Shown here piece after piece: positions 37,201-45,516 of a DNA stretch of 64,000 nucleotides (within the stretch, counting starts at the first letter, position 1; the number at the start of each line of letters is the position of its first letter). The position numbers were made by a program, and so were the translations under genes. Under the pieces are notes generated by a model, which was not told where the DNA came from, did not search any database, and saw only the letters and a list, made by a program, of their open reading frames with translations. The stretch is from G963422275 sp963422275 (lineage in GTDB: Bacteria > Pseudomonadota > Alphaproteobacteria > Rhodobacterales > Rhodobacteraceae): assembly GCA_963422275.1 (NCBI GenBank), contig OY729418.1, positions 868,001 through 932,000 on the forward strand, written 5' to 3'.

Positions 37201-37350
37201 GATGATTGAGACCAGAGAGCCGTCCTTGAGGGAAAAAGTCTGTTCATCCTCGACAGATTCGATGCGGATGCGCTCCTGCAGGGAATCGCTGAACAGACCG
37301 CCGAAGAGATCGGCAAACAGGTCGCTTACATACTCCAAGACTGTCATCGC
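34225..37350 (-). CDS. Type IVB secretion/conjugation ATPase, IcmB/DotO-like
   Basis: A 1041-aa VirB4-class ATPase resembling IcmB/DotO (TraU of IncI plasmids), which energises assembly of the type IVB channel at the inner membrane. Walker A GTPGSGKSVAMNAFN is near residue 482 and Walker B LFCMDEFHRAGR near 807. The IcmB-specific stretch IDIGHSSKGLIELIREALP with ERSFLVNFL and DDRNPKRYIAG is well kept. The start at 37350 (MTVLEYV) overlaps the preceding gene by seven bases. The order icmD-icmJ-unknown-icmB parallels icmD-J-B in Legionella. The stop codon coincides with the target site of IS copy A2. It appears intact. Confidence 0.87.
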   Translation of the reverse strand, partial: AMTVLEYVSDLFADLFGGLFSDSLQERIRIESVEDEQTFSLKDGSLVSIIRIDGSNLQLGNQELAEAAVRMRVVLAPFLSGPGHAVKFTFARDPASAERIAQRAASHSRQQAARLGLKIEDVLSDRECRLAECLVSESNLISVHTRHCGDSDARRHGPSVPKSSQRAGSRLPGCGTDEMYARHVTFVEAMQREFRNFGQLANVLDAVSALREIRASLYPFTNPWKAEWTPRLFNSKADMPTPASPSGMFSIHSAAPTAPPICWQLATEDAEIVAPGIVRIGNALFSGLDVTIAPEILTPFNALVASLTSATSRISWRCAMLIESGGLQSGRIKEQYTRLFAFAAPTRNGRIRDAFDLLREADGADDTIVRLQISFAAWAELEDEKELRRNSAILRRAVESWGNAGADGVTGSPIATVVSSVPGITLETTAPPAAAPLSSALAMAPLARQAGPWSSGPILFRTGDGKIWPYRPGSSKQNNWVEIFIGTPGSGKSVAMNAFNLAALLHGVTDGSDGTDLPRVAVIDIGHSSKGLIELIREALPARRRHEAGHFKLKMTPKHAVNVFDTCLGMRKPFASERSFLVNFLIVLCCDGKPGMTGALTGLIGAVVDLAYEDVCDDRNPKRYIAGEVPAVDSAFKEIDFQCRTCPSWWEAADALFAAGRVAEAAMAQSRAVPVLSDLVSASHSEQVISLYGDATDGSNRQPVLASFHRRISEASRDFVILSGPTLFNLGVASVVALDLDEVTSGDGGDGARRQAAAMFMLARHIVMRDWMLDVEEIRAAVISGHMPEIYESYHVRRSESLRRSPKLFCMDEFHRAGRIPGIQQQVLQDIREGRKHNVRIALASQLPEDFENSVLEMASSIFVFSPPSSNSIRCLREMFGLTDHEQSILKTRLAGPSKGGTPVWCIFRHKEGECRQLLYLTLGPAEIWSLSTTPEDVALREMLYDKLGPRLARQTLAARFPHGSAKSEIEARLCRETGGAVSNGSDGGILEAITSEFIAASKFLCPACRGGGSVEAAASSLHFASGQVPSQPRPGMDVRH

Positions 37351-38834
37351 GGTGTCGCGTGGACCGCCTTCGCCAAAACGTCTGCCCGCCGCGACCGTTT
37401 CCGAAGCGGCAGATCCATTGACGAATCCAGATGCCACAACGGCCCGCGCCTGCACCCGTGAATTGCGACGGCAAGCGTGTTTTCCGCCCTGCTTCCACTG
37501 AATGTCCTGGCGTCTAGAGGAATCGTCACACCGAAATTGCGCAGATCGTGCGCTTGACCCATCGGAAACAGGAAACCCTGTCGCCAGAGAGCAACCGCCA
37601 GGCTGGATATCGCTTCCCTGTCCTTGGTAATTCGAAATTCGACCGATCCGGCGTGAGCCGAGACAAGTCGGCCGCCAGCTGCATCGATTGCCTCAATTGC
37701 CGGAAGCATGGCAATCCGGTCGTGTGCGGCAATCCAAGCGTTTTCCGGCAAGCGCGGTGAATCTTTTCCGAACGGATGGTGAAGTTGGCACCGGAGGAAA
37801 TTTTCCGCCGCCACCCCAGACGACCACGACATGGTTGCAACCTTAACACCCCCGCACACGCTAAAAAGGCCCGCAAGAAGGTTGCAGAGACCATGATCCA
37901 CTTCGGGGTCCCGCCAGCCGGTTCCAGCATAGGCTTCCTGAACGAGAAACTTGCCGTACGGCAGGACATGCTCCGCCTCTTCGAGAGTCAGGCATGTCCT
38001 GCCGTAGATTTTCTGCGCGCCGGCAAACCAGTGGCGAAGCCAGCTTGGAGCCGACATCGCGCTTCTCTGGAAAACTCCCTTCACGACAATTGGGCGATTC
38101 AGCTTGGCAAGCTCGATGACAAGCTTGGATGAGAGAGGCCCGTGCAGTCTTTCGCCGTCGATTCTGTACCACCGTGTTCCTTCGGGCACCGCTCTCCCGG
38201 AGAGGTTGCGCACATAGGCGATACGCGGGCGGAACGTTCGCAACGTCATTTCCGTCTCGCTGGTGTGCCCGCTGTGCCGCGGGTTCCGAATCCCACAAAG
38301 GTGCAAGTCTCGCGCCATTTCCGCCACCGTGGCATTCAATGCACGTGACTGCCCCGCGGATTCCGGCATGAATTGATTCAGCCCTGCTGCCAAGCTTGAT
38401 CTCGAGAGCAAGTCGAGGGCGGGATCATGGCCGTCAATCCCCTGCCCTTGCGCTCCGACGGCAACCTGAAGCGCTGTGGAAACGACTCTTCCAAACACCC
38501 GGAAGAGGTGTCCTGCAGATTCCGCCGAGGCCGCCTTGGCGAAACCCCATTCTTCCAGAAGAGCTTCCCACGACACACCTGCCCAGCCGTCTGGAAGTAC
38601 AATCGCGCCGGGCGAAAGCGCCCCGATCTTGCGGGCTGACGATGGCGGGTGATTTGTCATCCAAACGCCGCCTTCAACGGCAGGGGAAACTTCGGTAGCG
38701 AATGCCCTGACTCCAAGAACCTCATCGATGACGAATTCGTTCCCGTCGGGAGCGGAAACGATCATGCCGACAGTCGGAATTCGCGATTTGCGTTCGCCTG
38801 AAATTCCGCGAAGCTTCAAGTCTTGGCGAGACAT
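37344..38834 (-). CDS. Uncharacterised protein encoded between icmJ and icmB
   Basis: A 496-aa protein whose ATG overlaps the icmJ stop (TGATG) and whose end overlaps icmB, so it is translated as part of the secretion block. No signal peptide, transmembrane helix or known nucleotide-binding motif is visible. It contains an RTFRPRIAYVRNLSGR segment, several Trp-rich stretches (APSWLRHWFAGAQKIYG) and a late SGSRAENTLAVAIHGCRRG. I do not recognise the family. Legionella has no gene at this place. A cytoplasmic partner or adaptor of the IcmJ/IcmB coupling machinery is a reasonable guess from position alone. Confidence 0.75.
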   Translation of the reverse strand: MSRQDLKLRGISGERKSRIPTVGMIVSAPDGNEFVIDEVLGVRAFATEVSPAVEGGVWMTNHPPSSARKIGALSPGAIVLPDGWAGVSWEALLEEWGFAKAASAESAGHLFRVFGRVVSTALQVAVGAQGQGIDGHDPALDLLSRSSLAAGLNQFMPESAGQSRALNATVAEMARDLHLCGIRNPRHSGHTSETEMTLRTFRPRIAYVRNLSGRAVPEGTRWYRIDGERLHGPLSSKLVIELAKLNRPIVVKGVFQRSAMSAPSWLRHWFAGAQKIYGRTCLTLEEAEHVLPYGKFLVQEAYAGTGWRDPEVDHGLCNLLAGLFSVCGGVKVATMSWSSGVAAENFLRCQLHHPFGKDSPRLPENAWIAAHDRIAMLPAIEAIDAAGGRLVSAHAGSVEFRITKDREAISSLAVALWRQGFLFPMGQAHDLRNFGVTIPLDARTFSGSRAENTLAVAIHGCRRGPLWHLDSSMDLPLRKRSRRADVLAKAVHATPR

Positions 38835-39595
38835 CAGATTTGACCGCTCTGAGCGATGGCCACCTCTTGTCCGCATATCTGGAAGATATGATCAGCTGGC
38901 ATTTCTCTCTGCCAGTATTGGTCAGCCGCCAAAGCGGACATGTCAACGAATCTTCCATCCTTCCAGCACCCGAAAGCCGATGCGGGCGGAATGCCCTTTC
39001 CGTTGGTTCGCCCGGCCGCAGTCGGCCAGAATCTTACAAAATGGTCCAGCCGAGACGCAGCTTTCGCGAACGCTTCGCGGTCCATCAGCGAGCGCGCGGA
39101 AAACAGCGCCTCGAGAAATCCTTCGGCATGCGCACTGCCGAGAATGTGCGCCAGCACGAGCTCGCGCCTGGCAACATCGTCGACAACTGTCCGGGCAGCT
39201 TCCGAAAGCTCCGGGGCTAGCGAATCGCCGGACCCGCCTTCGGATGCGAAGAGCACTTGCCAAGCAAGTTTTGCAAGGGAGACTTGGTCGAGGCTTGGCG
39301 CCCAGATCAGGCGCAGTCTTCCGCGCAGGGCCGCCCAAACAATGTGGCGAAGGTTGTGGCAGAACTGGCAAATCGTGCGGATTCCACCTGTCCCGCAGGG
39401 TGTGTGACTTTCGATGTGATCGACTTCCATGAAACCCTGAATTCGGATTTTGCAGACATGGCAGGTCCAGTCGTCCCGATCTAGTCGCGTGGAAATTGCC
39501 TTGCTGCACTGCGTTGCAAGGATCGCGTGCTCGCGCGCGCCCATCGCGAGAATTTCTTGCGGTGCACCAATCAATTCCAAAATCATCTTTCGCAA
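38834..39595 (-). CDS. IcmJ/DotN-like zinc protein of type IVB secretion
   Basis: A 253-aa protein. The N-terminal HNH-like zinc cluster is CHVCK (Cys45, Cys48), VDHIESH (His60, His64) and CQFCHNLRH (Cys76, Cys79). IcmJ/DotN (TraT of IncI plasmids) carries the same arrangement and sits in the type IV coupling complex rather than acting as a nuclease. Position between icmD and icmB supports the call. The start is TTG at 39595 (GGGG upstream) or ATG at 39586. An HNH endonuclease is the alternative from motif alone; gene order makes it less likely. Confidence 0.78.
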   Translation of the reverse strand: MRKMILELIGAPQEILAMGAREHAILATQCSKAISTRLDRDDWTCHVCKIRIQGFMEVDHIESHTPCGTGGIRTICQFCHNLRHIVWAALRGRLRLIWAPSLDQVSLAKLAWQVLFASEGGSGDSLAPELSEAARTVVDDVARRELVLAHILGSAHAEGFLEALFSARSLMDREAFAKAASRLDHFVRFWPTAAGRTNGKGIPPASAFGCWKDGRFVDMSALAADQYWQREMPADHIFQICGQEVAIAQSGQI

Positions 39596-39604
39596 CTGCC
39601 CCGC

Positions 39605-39976
39605 TCAATTGATGCTTCTGAGCGACCCGTCCACCGAAACGCTGGTCGCTCCAGTTCCGAACAGCGACCCAACTCCCACGCCAAGCGTGGTTGGAATGGC
39701 GACAAGGGCAGCTCCTACAAACACCAGCGTGAACGCCGTGGAAAGCCGCGCCGATGGATCGTTCGGATTCTGGGAATGCTGACGGAACTTCAACAGTCCC
39801 GCAACTGCCAGCACGATGCCGAGAATGAAGGCCGCTGCGCCGATTAAATCTGCAACATTGCCAGCCTGCGCCTGCAATCCAGCGGCGACATCTCCGATGT
39901 TGGCAACCTGCGCTCGCGCCTCCGCCGCGAAGGCTGCAATGGGCACAAAGACAAAGGCCCTTGTTGAAAAACGCAT
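39605..39976 (-). CDS. IcmD/DotP-like small membrane protein of type IVB secretion
   Basis: A 123-aa protein with a signal peptide (MRFSTRAFVFVPIAAFAAEA) and two transmembrane segments at about 44-63 and 83-104. Between them lies the loop KFRQHSQNPNDPSARL, and it ends LGVGVGSLFG. This pattern matches IcmD/DotP (TraQ of IncI). AAGGAG is seven bases before the ATG, the strongest ribosome site of the block, and it is the first gene of the four on this strand. A nine-base gap leads to icmJ. Confidence 0.8.
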   Translation of the reverse strand: MRFSTRAFVFVPIAAFAAEARAQVANIGDVAAGLQAQAGNVADLIGAAAFILGIVLAVAGLLKFRQHSQNPNDPSARLSTAFTLVFVGAALVAIPTTLGVGVGSLFGTGATSVSVDGSLRSIN

Positions 39977-40081
39977 GGGCAGGCTCCTTTCAACTGCAGA
40001 TCATGGTTGCGCTCGCATGGTGTGAGCCCTTCTGGAGAACATCACACAAGTGCATTTTGGCTGGCGGAAAGAGATTGCCAA

Positions 40082-40306
40082 ATGCCTCCCATCCCCGAAA
40101 GCAGCTTTTGGATGGACTATCTACACAGCGAAGAAATCAGGCTCCGTGCCGTTCGTGAGCGGCTGGCAGAAATCTTGCCAACCCAAGATAGCTGGGATCT
40201 TAGCGCTTCAATCCAGTCGGAGGAGTGCGATCGAGAACGTCCTTCGCGGAGGTTGAGGTCATACACTGGCGGAATGACGACACTTTCTCCGCTCCCAAAT
40301 TCCTGA
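40082..40306 (+). CDS. Small hypothetical protein
   Basis: A 74-aa frame on the opposite strand from the icm block, starting 105 bp from the icmD start. It is acidic and polar, with no signal or membrane segment (for example WMDYLHSEEIRLRAVRERL, likely helical). AAAGAGA stands upstream. No family is recognised; coding status is uncertain. Confidence 0.35.
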   Translation: MPPIPESSFWMDYLHSEEIRLRAVRERLAEILPTQDSWDLSASIQSEECDRERPSRRLRSYTGGMTTLSPLPNS

Positions 40307-40364
40307 AATCACCCTGACGATTGCAGGCGAGGGCCGCAGGTGAATCCAATTAAGGAGAAAGAAA

Positions 40365-40745
40365 ATGCAAGATGGCACAACCAAATGCCGCACACTTACA
40401 GCGAATTCGAATGCCGCACCGCTAAATGGAGATAGATGGTCGAGGGAGGAAATTGAGTTGCTGACCGAGCTCTGGCGGAAGGATGTGCCGCCCGAGATGA
40501 TTTCAGAAACGACCGGCCGCACTGAACGGTCCGTGGTGGTCAAGGCAAGCAGGCTTGGTCTCGCGTTGCGTGGCTGCCGGAAGGTGCGCGGCGCCCCAAA
40601 GTATCCGAAGAAGGCCCAATTGCGGAACTGTCTCAGGTGCGAGCAGCAATTCTTCTCGCAGGGAGTTGGAAACAGGATCTGCGTCAAGTGCAAGTCCGAC
40701 TTTAGCTGGCGCTCCGGCGGTGATCGCGGCACCGCCGGACACTGA
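40365..40745 (+). CDS. GcrA-like HTH protein with C-terminal zinc ribbon
   Basis: A 126-aa protein. Residues 24-68 (DRWSREEIELLTELWRKDV and RTERSVVVKASRLGL) form a SANT/GcrA-type DNA-binding helix bundle. Residues 88-110 carry two Cys pairs (NCLRCEQQ and RICVKCKSD) for one zinc ion. GcrA is a sigma-70-associated cell-cycle regulator in alphaproteobacteria; this shorter relative more likely regulates nearby genes. A purine-rich AAGGAGAAAG is eight bases upstream of the ATG. It is followed closely by the primase-like gene. Confidence 0.7.
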   Translation: MQDGTTKCRTLTANSNAAPLNGDRWSREEIELLTELWRKDVPPEMISETTGRTERSVVVKASRLGLALRGCRKVRGAPKYPKKAQLRNCLRCEQQFFSQGVGNRICVKCKSDFSWRSGGDRGTAGH

Positions 40746-40800
40746 CCTATCGGGCGTCATCGGTTCGATTTGGATGGGCGGATATCCCGGCAGTGCCAAC

Positions 40801-42144
40801 ATGGCCTCCCGCAACTTGCGGGAGGCCTGGCACCGCTACAAGGCGGATGTAAAAGCCATCCTTTCCCTGCGCGAAACGATCGAGCGCGCAACCGGGGCAC
40901 GATTCGCGAAATCCGGAAGCGGATTCAAGACTCTTTGTCCTTTTCATAACGAACGAACGCCGTCGTTCTTCGTTCAGGAAGAGCGGGGTCGCTTCAAATG
41001 CTTTGGGGCCGGATGCGGCGTAAATGGAGACGTGATCCAGTTCCTATGCGACTGGCATGGGATTGGCTTCAAGGACGCCTTGGAAAAAGCGGGCAGTCTG
41101 GCCGGACTGCCTCCTCCCGATTTTGCGGGAATAACCTCACCAGTCACGCCCAACGCCGCTCAGTCCGCTTGGAGCACCGTGCTTCGTGCAAACCACGGAG
41201 CACGGGCTGCATCGCCGGGCATTCCGCAGCGGATGCAGACATCAGCGTCGTTTCTGGGATTTGTGCCGGCGCAAATTGCCCCTCCGGAAACCGGAAAGCT
41301 AATTCATGTTCACGATCCACTTTTGCGTCGCAATCTTTGCATCCACCCGACGCTTGTCCATGTCTACAGATCCGTCGATTCTCAGATCTCTTGCGTGATT
41401 CTCCGACAGGACAAATCTGACGGGGAGAAATTCTTCCTACAGGTCAAGTGGTCAGAAAACGGAGAGCTTTCGAAAGCAAGTCCCGGTAACTGGATATTGG
41501 CACGCTTCCCGCATGACGTGTTGCGTCCTCTCTACGGACTCGAGGACTTACCCTCCTGGATTGCCAGCGGTGGTTCACGAATCCTGTTTGTAGAGGGGGA
41601 GAAAGCACGAGACGCCGCAGCCAAGCTGCTTCCTGCGGAACACACTGGAACTCTTTCACTTTCCACCATGGGCGGCGGAAACGCGGTAAAATTCTCGGAA
41701 ATGAGACCATTATTCGCTGCACTTGAAAGCCGGGTCATCTCCTCCAACAACTTGGCCATTCATGTGTGGCCAGACGCGGATCAACCCCTCATCAGACCGG
41801 ACGGGAAGCTGATCGACCGGCAAGCCGGTTTTGCACAAGACATTGTGACGTCGTTGCACGCCGGTGCCGATGAAGCTGGATTCGACATGCAAAACATTGG
41901 GATTCATCGCGTTGTCCCGCCGACCGGGGTGGCGAAAGGTTGGGACTTGGCCGATGCGCTGGCGCAAGGCTGGACGGAACGCCTCGTCCTGCACCACATT
42001 AAGGTGAGTTCGCTACCTGTCGCCGGTTCGAGCATGAAATTCGAGGGATCGCGGACAAAACCAAGTGCTTCAGGCAATCTTGGTGAATTGGATGTGACAC
42101 CTGGTAGCGAACTGGTCGCTGAGCTGAAACCCGTTCAATGGTGA
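40801..42144 (+). CDS. CHC2 zinc-finger / Toprim primase-like protein
   Basis: A ~447-aa protein. The CHC2 zinc finger of DnaG-type primases is at residues 45-81 (CPFHNERTPSFF and CFGAGCGVNGDVIQF; Cys46, His49, Cys67, Cys72). A Toprim-like acidic region follows near residue 260 (ILFVEGEKARDAA) with VWPDADQP beyond. A helicase part is missing. Such proteins occur on plasmids, phages and conjugative elements and synthesise primers. The start is uncertain: ATG 40801 gives the family-like N-terminus MASRNLREAWHRYK, while ATG 40774 is also open. Its position after the icm block fits a conjugative element. Confidence 0.78.
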   Translation: MASRNLREAWHRYKADVKAILSLRETIERATGARFAKSGSGFKTLCPFHNERTPSFFVQEERGRFKCFGAGCGVNGDVIQFLCDWHGIGFKDALEKAGSLAGLPPPDFAGITSPVTPNAAQSAWSTVLRANHGARAASPGIPQRMQTSASFLGFVPAQIAPPETGKLIHVHDPLLRRNLCIHPTLVHVYRSVDSQISCVILRQDKSDGEKFFLQVKWSENGELSKASPGNWILARFPHDVLRPLYGLEDLPSWIASGGSRILFVEGEKARDAAAKLLPAEHTGTLSLSTMGGGNAVKFSEMRPLFAALESRVISSNNLAIHVWPDADQPLIRPDGKLIDRQAGFAQDIVTSLHAGADEAGFDMQNIGIHRVVPPTGVAKGWDLADALAQGWTERLVLHHIKVSSLPVAGSSMKFEGSRTKPSASGNLGELDVTPGSELVAELKPVQW

Positions 42145-42242
42145 CTCGCTTGGGTCTGGAGGCTGATCCGAATTGCGATAAGACATTCCAAGACCGTTGC
42201 GAAAGCGGTCATTTTGTTCTGCATTTCGCCTTTGGGAGCTAG

Positions 42243-43078
42243 GTCGTGTACTCATTAGTTTTGATCCAGAGGCGGATGCAGGCAAGGGCGATTGCGGCGA
42301 GGAAGTTTCTTGCGAGCTTGTGATGGCGGATCGCGATGCCTCGGAAGTGCTTGAGCTTGTTGAAGAAACGTTCCACGAGGTTGCGTTGGCGGTAGAGGTG
42401 ATGGGATACCGAGCACCGCTCCCGGCGGTCCCGTTGGGTCAGGATGTGGCGGCAAGAGCCATGGTCGGCAATGCGTTTGAGGATGCTGCGGGCGTCATAG
42501 CCGCGGTCGGCGACGGTGTCCCAGGCCAGCTCAAGGCCGTCAAGGAGGGCCGGCACGGCAGCATTGTCGGAGGCTTGGCCCGGGGTGAGCGCGAAGCGGC
42601 GCGGCAGGCCAAGGCCGTCGACGACGACGTGGATTTTGGTGCCCGTCCCGCCTCTCGAGCGTCCGATGGCGTGATCCGGACCCCCTTTTTTCCGCCCGCA
42701 ACGTGCTGGTGGGCGCGCACCACCGAGGAGTCGAGGAGATGAAGAGACCCCGGCGATCCCGCCGCCAGCGCCTCGAACAGGCGCTCCCACACCCTTGCCT
42801 GGCCCAGCGTTTGTAGACTGTCGTATATGGCCCGCAGCGTTCCGGAAGGTCGCGCCACGGCGTGCCGGTGCGCAGGATGTGAAAGATCCCGCTGATCGCC
42901 CGCCGGTCGTTCACCCGCGGAACGCCCCGCGGCTTGTCAGGCGGCAACGGCGAGATGATCGCCCATTCCGCATCCGTCAGATCGTGCCGTCCCTGCATCC
43001 TCAAGCTCCCACTGTTTGGAAGATTGAATCACATCAGAGCCGGAAAGAAAATCCCTTTTCCCTTTATGAATACACGAC
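42243..43078 (-). mobile_element. IS5-family (IS427-like) element, copy B2
   Basis: 836 bp with repeats GTCGTGTACTCAT / ATGAATACACGAC and a perfect CTAG duplication at 42239-42242 and 43079-43082. orfA (from about 43004, DLTDAEWAIISPL) has a short deletion plus a frameshift near 42820. orfA and orfB meet at a GGGAAAAAAGGGGG-type slippery run, as in programmed frameshifting. orfB reads RKKGGPDHAIGRSRGG and onward to IKTNEYTT. Its stop TAG is supplied by the flanking target duplication, not by the element. Confidence 0.88.
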
Positions 43079-43718
43079 CTAGTTGCGCGCTTAGGGAACC
43101 TCTGAATATAGCCTGATTTTGTGCGTTGCATTGCGCATCCGGGGGCGCTCGCTGTCTTGCGCCACGCCTTTGACATGCAGCGCCTTCGGTAATTGACCTT
43201 TGCCAGCCTCGAATGCGATCGCAAGAAGCGCAAGACGTGCCGCGAGATCTTTCCGGAGCGGATGGACGGCCTTGATCCCCTGGGTGCGACTGGAGGCCCG
43301 CATTGCGCCGACTTGTCCAAAGGGCGGCGGCAAGGGGCGACAGCCGCATCATCCGCTGTCGGTGATGCTGCGCGTGCACTGCGTGCAGCCGTTCTGCAAT
43401 CCGGCGATGGAGGACCGGCTTGCGAGGTGGAGAGCGTCCGGCACCTTGCCGGGGCGAGTCCGGAGAAGGTGCCGGACGAGACGACGATCCCGACTTCCGC
43501 CGCCGGCTGGAGCGTCGCGGACTGGCACACCTTCTGTTTCGGGAGATCGGGGATCACCTAGCCGAGCGGGGAGGGGCACTTAAGGAGGGCAGCATCGTTG
43601 ATGCCACCATCATTTTGGCGCCGTCGTCGACCAGGAACGAGAGCAACGCCCGCGATCCGGAGATGCACCGGACGAAGAAGGGGGATCGGCGGCGTTTCGG
43701 GATGAAGCCGCGCATTGG

Positions 43719-45516
43719 AGACTGTGAAAGCATTTCCCCGATCCCGAACGGGGCGGACCTCTGAGCCGATGACGGAGATGTCGGCGAGCCGGGTTGCCGA
43801 CGAGCGCGAATGAAGCGGTCCCTGTCCGCCTGTGCCCCGGTTTTCGCAGCCTGCAAGCGCCATGCTCGCCGGCAACCTGGGCAGCCACAAGGTTTGCCGC
43901 GATGCCGGAGCGACGTTGCCGGAAGGTGCCGTCCCGAAGCGAGTTGACGCTTGTTCCGCCCTGCATGGACGACGATGTGTCCGAACGCAATCCGGTGCGC
44001 GCGATCGCTGCGGGGACGGCCTGCCGGCCTGTGATCCGGAACTGCTGCTGAAGCTTTGCCTGTACGGCTGTCAACACCGAGTGCGCCGTTCGCGCCGGCT
44101 GGAAGCGGAGACGCGACGGAACCTGGAGGTGATCTGGCGGTGCCAGGGTGCCGCGCCGAGCTGCAAGACAATCGCGGATTTCCGCAAGAGCGATGCATCT
44201 GCGCTGCGGGCCGCCAACCGGGAGTTCATTCCGCCCTGCCGGGAGCTGTCGCTTCCGGAGGGCCGCCGGGTGGCTGTCGGCGGGACTTTTCCGAAGGTCA
44301 ATGCGAATGCGGACAGCATCCATGCGAAGGCAAGTCCGGCAAAGGGTCTGAAGCGTCTGGACCAAAGGATTGCCGAGTGTCGCAGGCCGTTGGAGGAGGC
44401 GGATGCGGGACCGGAGGATGGAGCGGACAGCGCAGAGGATCCGGAACTGGCGGCGAAGACCGGGGCTCTGGTGGAACGGCGCAAGCCGTCTTTGCGGGAA
44501 AGCTTGCAGGCAAGCGGGGAGCGTCGGATGTCGGTCCTGATGCGCGGGCGCTGAAGAAGTCCGGCAGGACCGTGGGCGGCTGCAACTGCCGGATCGCGCT
44601 GGACGACCGGTGCAAGCCGATTGTCGCGGAGGATGTCGTGCAGGACGGCAATAAAGCCGGCCAGCTGGAGCCGATGATGACGAAGGCCGGCGAAGCCCTG
44701 GGCGCCGAGCGATTGACCGGTCTGGCGGGTTCCGGCTGCTTCAGCGGCGAACAGTTGAAGATCCGCGAAGACAGGGGCTTGGACGCATGCGTCCCGATGC
44801 CGAGACATCCGCCCCGAAGCGACAAGGGCGACGTCGCGCGATTTGGCGGAGACGACGATTTCCGTTGCGATGCCCGGAATGACACGCATGCTTGCCCGGC
44901 CGGTCAGTGGCTGACCCGAAGGGGATCGCCCCGCACAAGGGAGGGCAAGCGGCATTTCGGACATGGCTCGGTGGCAGCGGCTTGCCGGGATTGTTCGCTG
45001 AGGGACCGATGCCTGACAAAGTCGCGGCCGAGGCGGCGATTGGACCGCTGGGAGCATGAGGACGCGATCGACCGGCATCGCGGGAAGATGAGCGCCGGCG
45101 CACCCTGGATGCGCCAAGGAGCTGCGCTCGTCGAGCATCCTTTCGGCACCGTCAAGCGATGGGCGGGAATGGACCGTTTCCCGATGCGCGGACTCGAAAA
45201 GCGCCGCGGCGAGTTCAGCCTGATGACACTGGGGCATGACTTCAAGCGGGTGATGAACGAGTTGGGCGCGGCGGCCTTCAGGGAGCATTGCCTGCAAAAG
45301 CGGCAGACCGGGATGATTGGCGCGCAACATTGCTCTGGGAGCCGTGCTTTCCCGTCATTCAGCGCGGCTTCAGGGTGGAGATGCCGTCGGCTCCTGCGAA
45401 GGGGCCCATGTGCCGGATATCCGGCTCCTTGGCGGTGACCGGTCCGATCCGGACACGGACACCGCCGTCAGGAACAATGGAAAATCGTCCGTGAAAAGCT
45501 GATGCTTTCACAGTCT
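43719..45516 (+). mobile_element. IS1182-family element nested in IS5 copy A4
   Basis: 1798 bp with a perfect 15-bp terminal repeat AGACTGTGAAAGCAT / ATGCTTTCACAGTCT. The host IS5 sequence reads continuously across it, with CATTGG (43713-43718) and CATCGG (45517-45522) as near-identical flanking copies, a 6-bp duplication with one substitution. Confidence 0.85.
43967..45330 (+). pseudogene. IS1182-family transposase, frameshifted
   Basis: The N-terminus MDDDVSERNPVRAIAA, then LLLKLCLYGCQHRVRRSRRLEAE and TIADFRKSDASALR, are split by a shift near 44000. A further shift near 44550 leads to GGCNCRIALDDRCKPIVAEDV and the C-terminal VEHPFGTVKRWAGMDRFPMRGLEKRRGEFSLM, which is diagnostic of the family. 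It is not expected to be active. Long antisense frames over this gene are artefacts. Confidence 0.85.

Noticed and set aside
44071..45330. 419-codon minus-strand frame over the IS1182 transposase
   Set aside because: The plus strand carries the recognisable transposase; the antisense frame is Pro/Arg/Ser-rich with no family.
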